A stretch of 64,000 nt of DNA, from the NCBI GenBank assembly GCA_015056485.1, contig SVGD01000003.1, forward strand, positions 78,214 through 142,213, read 5' to 3'. Positions 36,304-45,610 of this stretch are shown one piece after another (the first letter of the stretch is position 1; every line of letters begins with the position of its first letter). Below the pieces are notes generated by a model that was not told where the DNA came from, ran no database searches, and saw only the letters and a program-made list of their open reading frames with translations. Source of the DNA: Clostridiales bacterium (lineage in GTDB: Bacteria > Bacillota > Clostridia > TANB77 > CAG-508). A program made the translations under genes and the position numbers.

Positions 36304-37218
36304 TTAATTTAATACTTCAACATTCAAGTATCTTACTCCCCATGCTAGTGCCTCAGAATGTGAATCCATGTAAACATCTATTCTGTTTCCAGTAATAGCT
36401 CCACCTCTATCTTCTACTGTATATGTTTGACCATTTATTACCATTTGTGTTCCAAAAGCAAAAGTTCTAGGTGCTGCTACTGTACGATTAGCTGTTGCAC
36501 GTGTCCCTGATGCTGTAATTCCATTTGTTTTTCCACAACATGACATACATGCACAATATGCTGTTACTTTGTATACTCCAGATGTTGCAGTTGTAGTTCC
36601 TGCACTTCTAGATGTAATTGTTCTTGTTTGTACTTGAACAATTTTGTTTCTTGGTTCTCTAATAATTTTTTCTTCCAATGCTTCTCGTGATATTTCTATT
36701 TCATTTTTATAAGTTACTTTATAAGTTACTTCTTTTATTCCATTCCTTCCTGATTGTATTACTCTATTAACAGTAGTTCCATCTCCAGTAGAAATATCTT
36801 TTGTAATTGTTTCATATGGTATTTCTTCTTTTTCTTTTATGATTTTTTCTGTAATATTTAAATAATCCTCTGAAATGGCATTTAAATCTTTACTTTCTTC
36901 TGAAATTTGTGACGCTTCTGTAGGTTCTTCACCTTTTAAGAAAATTTGTATTGTATTATCTTGAACATCATTCTCTAAAGCTGGAATAACTGTTTCATTT
37001 TCATCAATTTCTATACCATTATCTTCAAGAATTTCAGCAACTTTAGTTTTACTTGTTAATACTGTTATTTCATATCCATTTGAAAATGTTATTGTTACAT
37101 TTTTTATATTTGCATTTCCTGCTATTACTGATATCCCTAAGATAAATATTGTTATTAAACTTATAATTACTATTTTCTTTATTGAAATAGAACCTTTTTC
37201 ATATTTCTTTTTAAAAAT
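36304..37218 (-). CDS. YabE-like protein (DUF348-G5-3D), ATT start likely
   Basis: About 304 aa. In order: one membrane segment (VIISLITIFILGISVIAG), a DUF348 ubiquitin-like domain (VTITFSNGYEITVLT), a G5 domain (EEIPYETITKDISTG to TYKNEIEISRE), and a C-terminal 3D domain with VTAYCACMSCCGKTNGITASG, the metal-dependent lytic transglycosylase fold of RpfB/YabE. No ATG, GTG or TTG exists upstream in frame before the first TTG at 36678, which is inside the G5 domain. AAGGAGGG precedes three in-frame ATT codons; the one at 37218 is 7 nt after AGGAGG and is the best start. Confidence 0.8.
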   Translation of the reverse strand: MFKKKYEKGSISIKKIVIISLITIFILGISVIAGNANIKNVTITFSNGYEITVLTSKTKVAEILEDNGIEIDENETVIPALENDVQDNTIQIFLKGEEPTEASQISEESKDLNAISEDYLNITEKIIKEKEEIPYETITKDISTGDGTTVNRVIQSGRNGIKEVTYKVTYKNEIEISREALEEKIIREPRNKIVQVQTRTITSRSAGTTTATSGVYKVTAYCACMSCCGKTNGITASGTRATANRTVAAPRTFAFGTQMVINGQTYTVEDRGGAITGNRIDVYMDSHSEALAWGVRYLNVEVLN

Positions 37219-37569
37219 AATAATCCCTCCTTAAACATTCTTCAATATTATACCTCTTTTATTTTTTTTTGTCAAATTTTCATGTAATATATTTGTAACA
37301 TTTCATTTTATTAAAATGAAAATGCAGTTTCCCCTAAGTATTTTTAAATTTAGTTTCTACATATTTAATATATGTATATTTATTATATTATATGCAGCTT
37401 GTACCAAAATATGTATAAAACTTTTAGGTATAGGTAAAAAAATCATCTTAATTTTTTTAAAACAAATCAATTTTTTAATATATTTTTTGACCTATACCTA
37501 AAAATTTTATTTTCTTGCAAGGAAAAATCCCCTTCCAAAGATTAACTCTTTGTATGGGGATTTTTTAAC
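37219..37569. other. Intergenic region with long inverted repeat
   Basis: About 350 bp of AT-rich sequence. TTTTAGGTATAGGT near 37420 and ACCTATACCTAAAA near 37490 form distant complementary arms. A short hydrophobic frame at 37316 has no ribosome site and is not reported as a gene. Confidence 0.5.
37523..37565. terminator. Terminator of the transglutaminase lipoprotein gene
   Basis: AAAAATCCCC / GGGGATTTTT with an inner CCAAAGA / TCTTTGT stem, just after the stop at 37570 on the minus strand. Confidence 0.85.
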
Positions 37570-38565
37570 TTACTTACCTGTTGCCTTCCACTCGCCTTCA
37601 TAGAGAGTATGGTCAACCTCAATTTCTTCCTGAGTCAGAAGGAAATATCTTTCAAAATCATTTTCCGTATCTGCCCACGTTAAATCTACATTGTAGGTTG
37701 AACCGTCCTCCAACATAACCAGGTTCCAACAATGGCAACCTCCGCTTGTTGTGATACACCAAAGCCCTGCACGATTGCACAAGTACTGATATGCATATGC
37801 ATAACCTTGACAAATCGCTTTTCCATAGAGGATAGGTCCATTCATGTATGCATAGGACCCATCGACCTCTTCGTCAGGAACATTATTGATGTCATTTTCT
37901 CCATATACTGTCATATTATAAATTTCTCTTCCAAGAAACTCATACTTTTCAGCATATGTACCATCTGGCATTCTAGCGATAATTTCATCGCAAACCCTGT
38001 TTATCTCTTCAAGGTGGGCTTCCATGAACTCAGGATCAAATTCATCCCTTCTAAGCCAGTTATACTCATATCTAACTGAAATATATCTTACATTTCCATT
38101 ATATATTTCATCTGAATATAACTCACTGGTTTTAAGATATAATCTGAGTTCATTATAGTCTCCTCGAAGAGCGTCGGTTACCCGATGGAATCCATCATAA
38201 TCGATATTGCAATTTAAATCAGAAAAGTCAACAACGAATTCTTCATAATTACGGATTTTAATAAGAAATTCATCATAAACTTTCTGCTCGTTTTCTGCTA
38301 ACTGACTTTTATATGGTTCAAAGTCAAGTCTTGCAATAACACTGGATTCGTTACTTTCTGGAACTTCGCTGATATTTTGCATGATGGTTGCGACTGTTTC
38401 TTCCTCAACTATAGTAGTTTCTGCAACGATATCATTGTATTCTGTTGTTTCAACCACTATTATTGATTCAAAATAAGAAGATTCCTGATTTGCCTGTGAT
38501 GAACACGCAGTAAAGCATGTCATAAAGATTATTAATGCTGCGAGTGATACTAATAACTTTTTCAT
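37570..38565 (-). CDS. Lipoprotein with transglutaminase-like domain (GC-richer, probably acquired)
   Basis: 331 aa. Signal peptide with lipobox-like TCFTAC (Cys21). The C-terminal half is transglutaminase-like: Cys in GKAICQGYAYAYQYLCN, His and Asp in GGCHCWNLVMLEDG and YNVDLTW. Such domains are often proteases or binding modules in Firmicutes rather than cross-linkers. GC content and codon use (GCC, GAC, CTC, AAC) are well above the neighbours, and it contains the only in-frame CGG codon I found (R128, at 38184-38182), suggesting transfer. Confidence 0.75.
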   Translation of the reverse strand: MKKLLVSLAALIIFMTCFTACSSQANQESSYFESIIVVETTEYNDIVAETTIVEEETVATIMQNISEVPESNESSVIARLDFEPYKSQLAENEQKVYDEFLIKIRNYEEFVVDFSDLNCNIDYDGFHRVTDALRGDYNELRLYLKTSELYSDEIYNGNVRYISVRYEYNWLRRDEFDPEFMEAHLEEINRVCDEIIARMPDGTYAEKYEFLGREIYNMTVYGENDINNVPDEEVDGSYAYMNGPILYGKAICQGYAYAYQYLCNRAGLWCITTSGGCHCWNLVMLEDGSTYNVDLTWADTENDFERYFLLTQEEIEVDHTLYEGEWKATGK

Positions 38566-38696
38566 TTGTGTATGCTTCCTTTCAATTTGGAATTTTAAAG
38601 TAAGTCAATAGACTCCTATAATATATTATATCACGATTTTACATAATATTCAAACTTTGAATAACAAAATCTTAAAAGAGGCATTATATGCCTCTT

Positions 38697-39464
38697 TTAT
38701 ATATTAAATATTTTTTTCGTATTTAAATATGTTTGTTTGGCTACCTCTTCTAATGTTATTCCTTTTATTTCAGCTATTTTTTTTGCTGTGTATTTTACGT
38801 TTCTCGAATCATTTCTTGTTCCTCTTACTGGCTCTGGACTTAAGTATGGTGCATCAGTTTCTATTAACAATTTTTCTAATGGCACTTTTTCTACTACTTC
38901 TTGTGCATTTTTCGAATTTTTAAATGTAACAGGTCCTGCAAATGATATATAAAAATCAAGTTTTAAAGCTTCTTTTATTAATTCTATATTTAACGGGCAA
39001 CAATGAAAAATCCCTTTTTTATTTACTAAAACTTTATTTTTTAAAATATCTAATGTATCCGATACAGCTTCTCTTGTATGAATTATTATTGGTAAATCCA
39101 ATTCATTTGCAATCTCTATTTGTTTTATGAAAAATTCTTGTTGTTTTTCCTTATTTTCTTTATTCCAATAATAATCTAATCCTATTTCTCCTATTGCTTT
39201 TACTTTTTCATGTTGCGCTAGCTCTTTTATTTTATCAAGTTCTTCTATTTCCATATCATCTATATCATTAGGTGATATTCCTACAGAAGCAATCATAAAA
39301 TCATATTTGCTTGCAATTTCAATTGCTTTTTTTGACGAAATTAAATTATAACCAACATTCATAATGTTGGTTATACCTTCTTTATATATTTGTTCAATCA
39401 AGCTTTCTCTATCACAATTGAATTTTTCATCATTATAATGTGCATGTGAATCAAAAAACTCCAT
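38697..39464 (-). CDS. tatD: TatD-family metal-dependent DNase
   Basis: 255 aa TIM-barrel hydrolase. FFDSHAHYND gives the first metal ligands; GEIGLDYYWNKENKEKQ, IIHTREAVSDTLDIL, GIFHCCPLN and ETDAPYLSPEPVRGTRN complete the family motifs. The acpS gene ends 9 bp upstream, so they are co-transcribed. Confidence 0.94.
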   Translation of the reverse strand: MEFFDSHAHYNDEKFNCDRESLIEQIYKEGITNIMNVGYNLISSKKAIEIASKYDFMIASVGISPNDIDDMEIEELDKIKELAQHEKVKAIGEIGLDYYWNKENKEKQQEFFIKQIEIANELDLPIIIHTREAVSDTLDILKNKVLVNKKGIFHCCPLNIELIKEALKLDFYISFAGPVTFKNSKNAQEVVEKVPLEKLLIETDAPYLSPEPVRGTRNDSRNVKYTAKKIAEIKGITLEEVAKQTYLNTKKIFNI

Positions 39465-39473
39465 TTTCCTCTC

Positions 39474-39848
39474 CTATTCTACTATTGCAACAACTGTAGC
39501 TACTGCATATTCCTTACAATGCGAAATACTTATATCAAAACTCTTTATTTGTGGAAATTTTATTCCTGAAAATTCTACCTTTGGATTTCCATCTTCATCA
39601 TTTATTATTTCAGCATTGTGCCAAGATATATCATATTTATTTTCAAGTAAAGATGATATTGCCTTAAAAATAGCTTCCTTAGCTGCAAATCTACCTGCAT
39701 AATGATAATACTTTGACATCTTTTTGCTTTCGCAGTATTCTATTTCTTTTGGTGTATAGATTATATTTAAAAAATTATCTCCGCTTCTTTCTATTGATTG
39801 TTTTATTCTGGATACCTCTATTATATCTGTACCACAAAGTATTTTCAT
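39474..39848 (-). CDS. acpS: Holo-acyl carrier protein synthase
   Basis: 124 aa; transfers 4'-phosphopantetheine from CoA to apo-ACP. Motifs: GTDIIEVSRIKQSI and GRFAAKEAIFKAI, then FDISISHCKEYAVATVVA. I prefer the ATG at 39848; the in-frame GTG at 39860 sits in the ribosome site GGATGTGG. Last gene before tatD in the same direction. Confidence 0.94.
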   Translation of the reverse strand: MKILCGTDIIEVSRIKQSIERSGDNFLNIIYTPKEIEYCESKKMSKYYHYAGRFAAKEAIFKAISSLLENKYDISWHNAEIINDEDGNPKVEFSGIKFPQIKSFDISISHCKEYAVATVVAIVE

Positions 39849-39866
39849 TTTATCTTCCACATCCTT

Positions 39867-41378
39867 TTATTTTGTATAAAATATTCCTTCATCGCTTAAA
39901 TGCCATTCCCCTATAAAATCTATGTAAATACTACTTTCTAAATTGACACTTGGTTCTATTTCTTGAACTCCTGCTTTATTAATACTTCCCCATTTACCGT
40001 CTTTTTTTACTGCTCCATATCCAAATTTATTTTGTTCTGTTGCATCGTCAAATTGATAATCTACTACTACATTTCCAGATTTATCAATATAACCATATTT
40101 TCCATCTTTTTTACTTAGTAATAAAGTGTTTGATGATAATATATCAACATTTGATTTTTCTTCAAACTTGAAATTATAGTATTTGTAATCATTGTCTGCA
40201 TATACTTTTATATATCCTTTGTCTGTATTAACTTCTGATATAATTCCTGTTATTTTTTGTGATAAATTACTATCAAAAATTACTGTTTCTGTTTCTGTTT
40301 TATCTGCAATTATAAAGTTTCCACTTTTTACATAATTCATACTTGTATATTCGAAATTTATTATTGCTTCATTATTTGTATTTACAATTCCAAATTGCTC
40401 TCCTTTTTTAGCTATGTAGTAAATTGAAAATGTATATTTTAAAGAATCATATTCTAATGGAATTAATACTTCATTGTTTTTATTAACAACTCCATATTTT
40501 TCATCTTTCACAACTACAATGTTGTCTCCTTTAACTTCTACTATATCATTATATAATCCATCTAAGAATACTTCTCCATTTGTGTTAACCAATTTCCAGC
40601 TTTCTCCTGTTTTCACAGCATAATAATCAGAACTATTAACATATTTTATATTCTCATACTGTGGTTCAACTGTTATTTTACCACTTGTTGTTATGATTCC
40701 ATGTTGATTGTTTTCATTAACAATTATATATTCGTTTGTATAACCTTCTTCTAATGTTAAAATATTAGTATAAATTGTATCTATTATTTTTTGACCTGCA
40801 TCATTTACTAATCCTATTTTTCCATCTTTTTTTATTAGTATGTTATTTTCTGCACCTTGTAAAGCTTTGATTTCCTCATATTCACATTCTAAAAGTTTAT
40901 TTCCTTCTAAGTCAATTAATCCATATTTTCCATCTTTGCTCACTCTTAATGCTTTTTCATACCATATATTTTGTTTTGAGTCATAGTTTTCTATTGCTTC
41001 TACCAAATCATATTCAGTAAAGATTAATTCATTTTTTGAATTCATTACTTTTGTTTTATATGTTCCTGTGCTATCATCTATATCATAAACTGTAACAAAT
41101 ACATCTTTTGAACTATCTGGCACAACTACCATTTCTTCATTATTATTTATTACTATATCTCCATTGTTATCTATTACTACCCATTTCCCATCTGTATAAG
41201 CTGAAAAATAATCAGTAACAGTTACTTCTTGAGTTTCTCCTGAACCTTTAGCTAATTTTACAATTGACACTATAATCATAATTAGCACTACAAATGCAAT
41301 TATTACCCCAAAAAGTTTTTTATAATTTAATTTTGGTTCATTATCATATCTTCTTCCTCTATTTCTACTTGCACTCAT
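39867..41378 (-). CDS. WG-repeat protein, membrane anchored
   Basis: 503 aa. Basic N-terminus (SRNRGRRYDNEPKL), one membrane segment (LFGVIIAFVVLIMIIVSIV), then about ten WG-type repeats outside the membrane: GKWVVIDNNGDIV, KYGLIDLEGNKLL, KYGVVNKNNEVLIP and so on to GKWGSINKAGVQEI. WG repeats are beta-rich binding modules of unclear ligand. It precedes acpS by 7 bp; co-transcription likely. Confidence 0.88.
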   Translation of the reverse strand: MSASRNRGRRYDNEPKLNYKKLFGVIIAFVVLIMIIVSIVKLAKGSGETQEVTVTDYFSAYTDGKWVVIDNNGDIVINNNEEMVVVPDSSKDVFVTVYDIDDSTGTYKTKVMNSKNELIFTEYDLVEAIENYDSKQNIWYEKALRVSKDGKYGLIDLEGNKLLECEYEEIKALQGAENNILIKKDGKIGLVNDAGQKIIDTIYTNILTLEEGYTNEYIIVNENNQHGIITTSGKITVEPQYENIKYVNSSDYYAVKTGESWKLVNTNGEVFLDGLYNDIVEVKGDNIVVVKDEKYGVVNKNNEVLIPLEYDSLKYTFSIYYIAKKGEQFGIVNTNNEAIINFEYTSMNYVKSGNFIIADKTETETVIFDSNLSQKITGIISEVNTDKGYIKVYADNDYKYYNFKFEEKSNVDILSSNTLLLSKKDGKYGYIDKSGNVVVDYQFDDATEQNKFGYGAVKKDGKWGSINKAGVQEIEPSVNLESSIYIDFIGEWHLSDEGIFYTK

Positions 41379-41440
41379 TAAATAATCCCCCTATATATTT
41401 TTTCCTATATAATATATCATATTTCTACATCCTTTTGCAA

Positions 41441-42619
41441 TCATATTCCCCAATAATTTTTATATAGCTCTACTGCTGTTTTAGGGCTATCTACCCCTTC
41501 TTTATTCTTTATGGGAGCAAAATCAACTTCTCTTTTCCCTCTTAAAATTGATATATGTTCAAACATATTAAATGCGTCAAATATAAATTTTTCAAACTTA
41601 TAACATGCAAGCCCCTCTATATTTTTTGTTGCAATATGATATTGCATCTCTTGAGTTGCAGCTCTTTTTAATGCTTGTATATTAAATAAATTACACATTA
41701 TGTGTGATTCTCCATACAAAAGCTCTCCATGTTTATTTAGCTCTGTTGAAAGCTTTTCTGGAAGTTCTGTATATTCTATAACTCTTACCTTTCCATTTTC
41801 TTTACAAAAAACTCCAACCTTTTCATTTGGTGCATTTTTTAAAATTGTTTTACTTGCTGCATAAGAACCATCTTTTAAAGTCACACCAATTAAAAGTGGG
41901 TCTACCATTTGTAATAAAATATTATCAACAGAACCTATGAAAATCCATTCAATTTCTCTTTTGTCCATATCTTTTATAACTTCTGTTTTTTCCATAGAAG
42001 CAAAAATAGAACCATTTCCATTTGAAGCTTCTTTTATTAATCCATCTTCTATTATTAATTTTCCTTCTGTTGTAATTAAAGGCATTTCTTCTTGAATGAA
42101 AACAAAAAGTTCACTTTTAGGATAATTAAAGTATTCATTTTCTTTTAAGAAATTTACTGTGTCCTGATTGTTTTCTTTGCTTGTCATTATATACCAAGGA
42201 ATAGTTACTCCATATTTTTTTCCTTCTCTTATTAAGTTCTCAGCTAATATTTGAAATAAATATTTTTCAGAATTTCCTATATTTATTTTAAATGTACCTT
42301 TTGGACCAATATGTCCCAATCTAGTACCCTGCCCTCCTGCCATTGTTACTACTGCTAATTTATTTTTTGAAATAATCTCTGCCCCTCTTTTTATTAGAAC
42401 TTCTTTTTCATTTTGTGAAAGTTTATCTGGATTAATTGCATTAATTGGTTCTATATTTTCTAATGCTTCTACTCCTAAATTTCTAGCTTTTAAACAAAGT
42501 TTATTTAATTCTTCAAAATCTATTTTTAGCACTTGTTTCTCAAGTTCTCCATTTTTTTCTAAATATGGAATTATATGTTCTTGATTATATTTTTTTAAAA
42601 GTTCTTCGGCTTTTTTCAT
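41441..42619 (-). CDS. UDP-sugar pyrophosphorylase (UDPGP family)
   Basis: 392 aa. UTP-dependent nucleotidyltransferase with the loop VVTMAGGQGTRLGHIGPKG, PWYIMTSKENN and IFIGSVDNILLQMVDPLLIG. This is the UDPGP/UAP family, so the product is UDP-GlcNAc/GalNAc or UDP-glucose; the LGHIGPKG loop favours a UDP-N-acetylhexosamine pyrophosphorylase-like enzyme, but substrate is not certain. Single gene. Confidence 0.85.
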   Translation of the reverse strand: MKKAEELLKKYNQEHIIPYLEKNGELEKQVLKIDFEELNKLCLKARNLGVEALENIEPINAINPDKLSQNEKEVLIKRGAEIISKNKLAVVTMAGGQGTRLGHIGPKGTFKINIGNSEKYLFQILAENLIREGKKYGVTIPWYIMTSKENNQDTVNFLKENEYFNYPKSELFVFIQEEMPLITTEGKLIIEDGLIKEASNGNGSIFASMEKTEVIKDMDKREIEWIFIGSVDNILLQMVDPLLIGVTLKDGSYAASKTILKNAPNEKVGVFCKENGKVRVIEYTELPEKLSTELNKHGELLYGESHIMCNLFNIQALKRAATQEMQYHIATKNIEGLACYKFEKFIFDAFNMFEHISILRGKREVDFAPIKNKEGVDSPKTAVELYKNYWGI

Positions 42620-42709
42620 TTTTTTACCTACCTTTATTTTTTATCTATAAATGTTGTTTTTTGTTATTTATTGTACCTTCGTTAATATATCATCTTTTTA
42701 GAGATTTGT

Positions 42710-42812
42710 CTAGTATGAGAAGTGCGAGGTGCGAAGTGGGAAGTGCGAAAATTAGGAAAAGTCTATGAAGCGCAACTATAAAAAGCACACCTCACACTTC
42801 TCACTTCATAAT
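42710..42812. repeat. Heptad-periodic repeat with inverted arms
   Basis: Units GAGAAGT-GCGAGGT-GCGAAGT-GGGAAGT-GCGAAAA, a short centre with GAAGCGC, then complementary CACACCT-CACACTT-CTCACTT. Same family as 28443 and 45521. Confidence 0.8.
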
Positions 42813-42879
42813 AGATTTATTTATCTCAATCTTGAATATTCAAATTATACCTTCATATATTTAAAATGAGGTGATAAAA

Positions 42880-43851
42880 ATGCATTTTATAACTATAAAA
42901 TTAAAATCTTTGTTCTTCCCTATAATAATTTGCATTTTGATCATCTGTTTGCTTTTATTTTCATCTAGTAATATTTCTGCCACTAAAAACGGTCTTGCTC
43001 TTTGGGCAAATTCTGTTTTACCATCTTTGCTTCCTTTTTTTATTGCAACTGAATTATTAAGCTATACAAATGTTGTTTATTGGTTTGGAAATTTATTTAA
43101 AAGAATAATGAAACCTATATTTAATGTGTCTGGTAGCGGAGCATTCCCTTTTGTTATGGGAATTATTAGTGGATATCCTATAGGGGCAAAAATAATTTCA
43201 AATCTAAAAAAACAAAACATACTTTCCAATATTGAATGTGAAAAATTAATTGCTTTTACAAACAACTCCAGTTTACTATTCATTATAGGCACTGTTGGAG
43301 TATCTCTTTTTAAAAATCTTCATACTGGTATTATATTACTTGTCACTCATATTCTTGCTTGTTTAAGTGTAGGTTTTATTTTTAGATGGTGGAAAAAAAG
43401 CCCGAATGAAAATTCATCTCATTCGGACTTATTAAATAATTCTAAAGATTCTTTAATCTCATTCTCAAATCTAGGTGAAATACTTTCTACTTGCATTTTA
43501 TCTGCGATAAATACTTGTTTTTTAATTGGTGGCTTTATTGTCTTCTTTTCAGTATTAATTTCAATTATTGAAAATGTTTTTGAATTTAATAATCCACTTA
43601 TTAAAACTATATTATTTGGAATTATAGAAGTAACTCATGGTGTTGAGCTCTTTTCTTTATTACCTAATAACAACTTAAATTTAGTATTGTGCTCTTTCGT
43701 TTTGGGTTTTGGTGGCATTTCTGTTTTGTTACAAGTTTATAGTATTGCATCAAAAGCAAAAATTTCTATTAAACCATATATTATCGGTAAACTATTACAA
43801 GGCACTTTAGCTGCACTATATACTTTTTTACATGTTTGGTTCACAAGTTAA
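42880..43851 (+). CDS. ylbJ: Sporulation integral membrane protein YlbJ
   Basis: 323 aa, 8 or so membrane segments, nucleoside-recognition/Gate family. Typical: NGLALWANSVLPSLLPFFIA, FNVSGSGAFPFVMGIISG followed by YPIGAKI, and a second half copy (GEILSTCILSAINTCFLIGG). YlbJ is needed in the mother cell for spore maturation. GAGGTG 6 nt before the ATG. Its 3' end overlaps the convergent DUF1846 gene by 24 bp. Confidence 0.9.
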   Translation: MHFITIKLKSLFFPIIICILIICLLLFSSSNISATKNGLALWANSVLPSLLPFFIATELLSYTNVVYWFGNLFKRIMKPIFNVSGSGAFPFVMGIISGYPIGAKIISNLKKQNILSNIECEKLIAFTNNSSLLFIIGTVGVSLFKNLHTGIILLVTHILACLSVGFIFRWWKKSPNENSSHSDLLNNSKDSLISFSNLGEILSTCILSAINTCFLIGGFIVFFSVLISIIENVFEFNNPLIKTILFGIIEVTHGVELFSLLPNNNLNLVLCSFVLGFGGISVLLQVYSIASKAKISIKPYIIGKLLQGTLAALYTFLHVWFTS

Positions 43852-45282
43852 ATTTATACCTAAATTTTTAACAACATTTAATTCACTTTGTTCTATTATA
43901 TATGTAGAATGCGCTTCACATCCTCTTAATTCTGCAATTTGACTAATCATTTTTTCTATTATTGGATTTGTTGCTGAACATATACTAAGAGCAATTAGCA
44001 CCTCTTGAACATTTAAACAATATGATGTTCTATAAGAAGTATTTTTCTTTGTTTTAAATATAGCTTCTAACATTGATGGAGATAAAAGGTATACTTCATC
44101 TGGAATATTTGTAATTTCTTTTAATGCATTTATAATTGCTGCACTTGAAGCACTTAATAGTTCAGATTCTTTTCCTGTTATTATTTTTCCATTAGGTAAT
44201 TCTATTGCAACAACATTTTTCTTTTCTTTTTTTTCTTTCTCTAATGCTGGTTCAACTACCTTTCTATCTTTTACATTTAGTCCTAATTTGTTCATCATTA
44301 TTTCTATTCTTTCAACTGTTTCCCTTGAGCATAATTCCTGTTTGTAATCACATAATGCACTGTAATATCTTCTTATTATTTCTCCTTCTGCAGCCTTTCT
44401 TACAGCTTCATCATCTACTATACATCTTCCTATCATATTTACACCCATATCTGTTGGTGATTTATATATTTCTTTTCCTGTTATTTTTTGTAAAATATTT
44501 TTTACTATTGGGAATGTAGATAAGTCTCTATTATAATTTACAGCATTTTCTCCATATGCTTCTAAATGGAAAGAATCTATCATATTGATGTCCCCTAAAT
44601 CTGCTGTAGCAGCTTCATATGCAACATTTACAGGATGCATCAAACTTAAATCCCATACTGGGAAAGTTTCAAATTTAGCATACCCTGCTTTTATTCCCTT
44701 TTTATGCTCATGGTATAATTGTGATAAACATGTACCTAATTTTCCACTGTTAGGACCTGGAGCTGTTATTACTACTAATTTTTTTGTTGTTTCTATATAA
44801 GCATTTTTTCCATATCCATTTTCACTTACTATTAATTCTATATCGTTTGGATATCCTTTTGTTGGTGTATGTATGTATGTTTTTACTTTTCTACTTCTTA
44901 ACATTTTTCTTAAATGTTCAACACTTGCTTGTCCTTCATATAACGTTATTACTACACTATTTATTGAAATCCCAAGGTTTTGTAAATTTTCGATTAATCT
45001 AATAAGTTCTAATTCATAGCTTATTCCATAATCTGCTCTTATTTTACTTTTTTCTATATCACTTGCGCTTATGCAAAATATAACTTCTGAAATATCTTTT
45101 AATTTTTCCAATAATTTTATTTTTGCATCTGGTTTGAATCCTGGCAATACTCTTGCTGCATGATAATCATCAAATATTTTTCCACCGAATTCTAAATATA
45201 ATTTATCAAACATATTTATTCTTTCTTCTATTTTTTCACTTTGAATTTTTAAGTATTCTTCGCTATCAAAACCTTGCTTCAT
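43828..45282 (-). CDS. DUF1846 domain-containing protein
   Basis: 484 aa. MKQGFDSEEYLKIQSEKIEE, then FGGKIFDDYHAARVLPG and a large alpha/beta core with APGPNSGKLGTCLSQLYHEH, as in DUF1846 (PF08903) proteins of unknown function in Firmicutes. AAGGAGCAAAAAA before the ATG at 45282 sets the start; the frame runs upstream to 45414 through a CCCCTACA repeat and is not coding. Tail overlaps ylbJ by 24 bp. Confidence 0.88.
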   Translation of the reverse strand: MKQGFDSEEYLKIQSEKIEERINMFDKLYLEFGGKIFDDYHAARVLPGFKPDAKIKLLEKLKDISEVIFCISASDIEKSKIRADYGISYELELIRLIENLQNLGISINSVVITLYEGQASVEHLRKMLRSRKVKTYIHTPTKGYPNDIELIVSENGYGKNAYIETTKKLVVITAPGPNSGKLGTCLSQLYHEHKKGIKAGYAKFETFPVWDLSLMHPVNVAYEAATADLGDINMIDSFHLEAYGENAVNYNRDLSTFPIVKNILQKITGKEIYKSPTDMGVNMIGRCIVDDEAVRKAAEGEIIRRYYSALCDYKQELCSRETVERIEIMMNKLGLNVKDRKVVEPALEKEKKEKKNVVAIELPNGKIITGKESELLSASSAAIINALKEITNIPDEVYLLSPSMLEAIFKTKKNTSYRTSYCLNVQEVLIALSICSATNPIIEKMISQIAELRGCEAHSTYIIEQSELNVVKNLGINLTCEPNM

Positions 45283-45320
45283 TTTTTTGCTCCTTCTTTT
45301 ATAATATTTTTTATGCTTTT

Positions 45321-45345
45321 CGGACGGCAGATTGCCGCCCCTACA
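45321..45345. repeat. CCCCTACA-family palindrome
   Basis: CGGACGGCAGATTGCCGCCC then CTACA, in the region upstream of the DUF1846 gene. Confidence 0.7.
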
Positions 45346-45388
45346 GTCATTAATAATATTTTTATTATCATTTATTAAACAAAACAAA

Positions 45389-45437
45389 AATAGATTTAAA
45401 AAATTGCCTTTCAAAAGGGGTTTTTTTTAAATCTATT
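45389..45437. repeat. Large hairpin between DUF1846 and M18 genes
   Basis: AATAGATTTAAAAAA pairs with the T-rich right arm ending AAATCTATT, with an inner CCTTT / AAAGG. Terminator-like in both directions; the promoter of DUF1846 should be between it and 45282. Confidence 0.75.
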
Positions 45438-45520
45438 ATTTAGAATCAATATATTATTATATTATCATTATTTGAAATTAATTGCAAGTATTTGAAGAAT
45501 TATTTTTTAAATACTTTTTA

Positions 45521-45610
45521 AAGGTGAGATGTGCGAGGTGTGAGGTGTGATTTTAGGGTTATTCTTCGTAGGACTTACCTAAATTTCGCACTTCCCACTT
45601 CCCACTTCTA
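45521..45610. repeat. Heptad-periodic repeat with inverted arms
   Basis: GTGAGAT-GTGCGAGGT-GTGAGGT on the left, CTTCGTAGGACTTAC in the centre, and GCACTTC-CCACTTC-CCACTTC on the right, ending at the M18 stop. Confidence 0.75.

Noticed and set aside
37316..37501. 61-codon hydrophobic plus-strand frame
   Set aside because: No ribosome site; it lies within an AT-rich inverted-repeat region.
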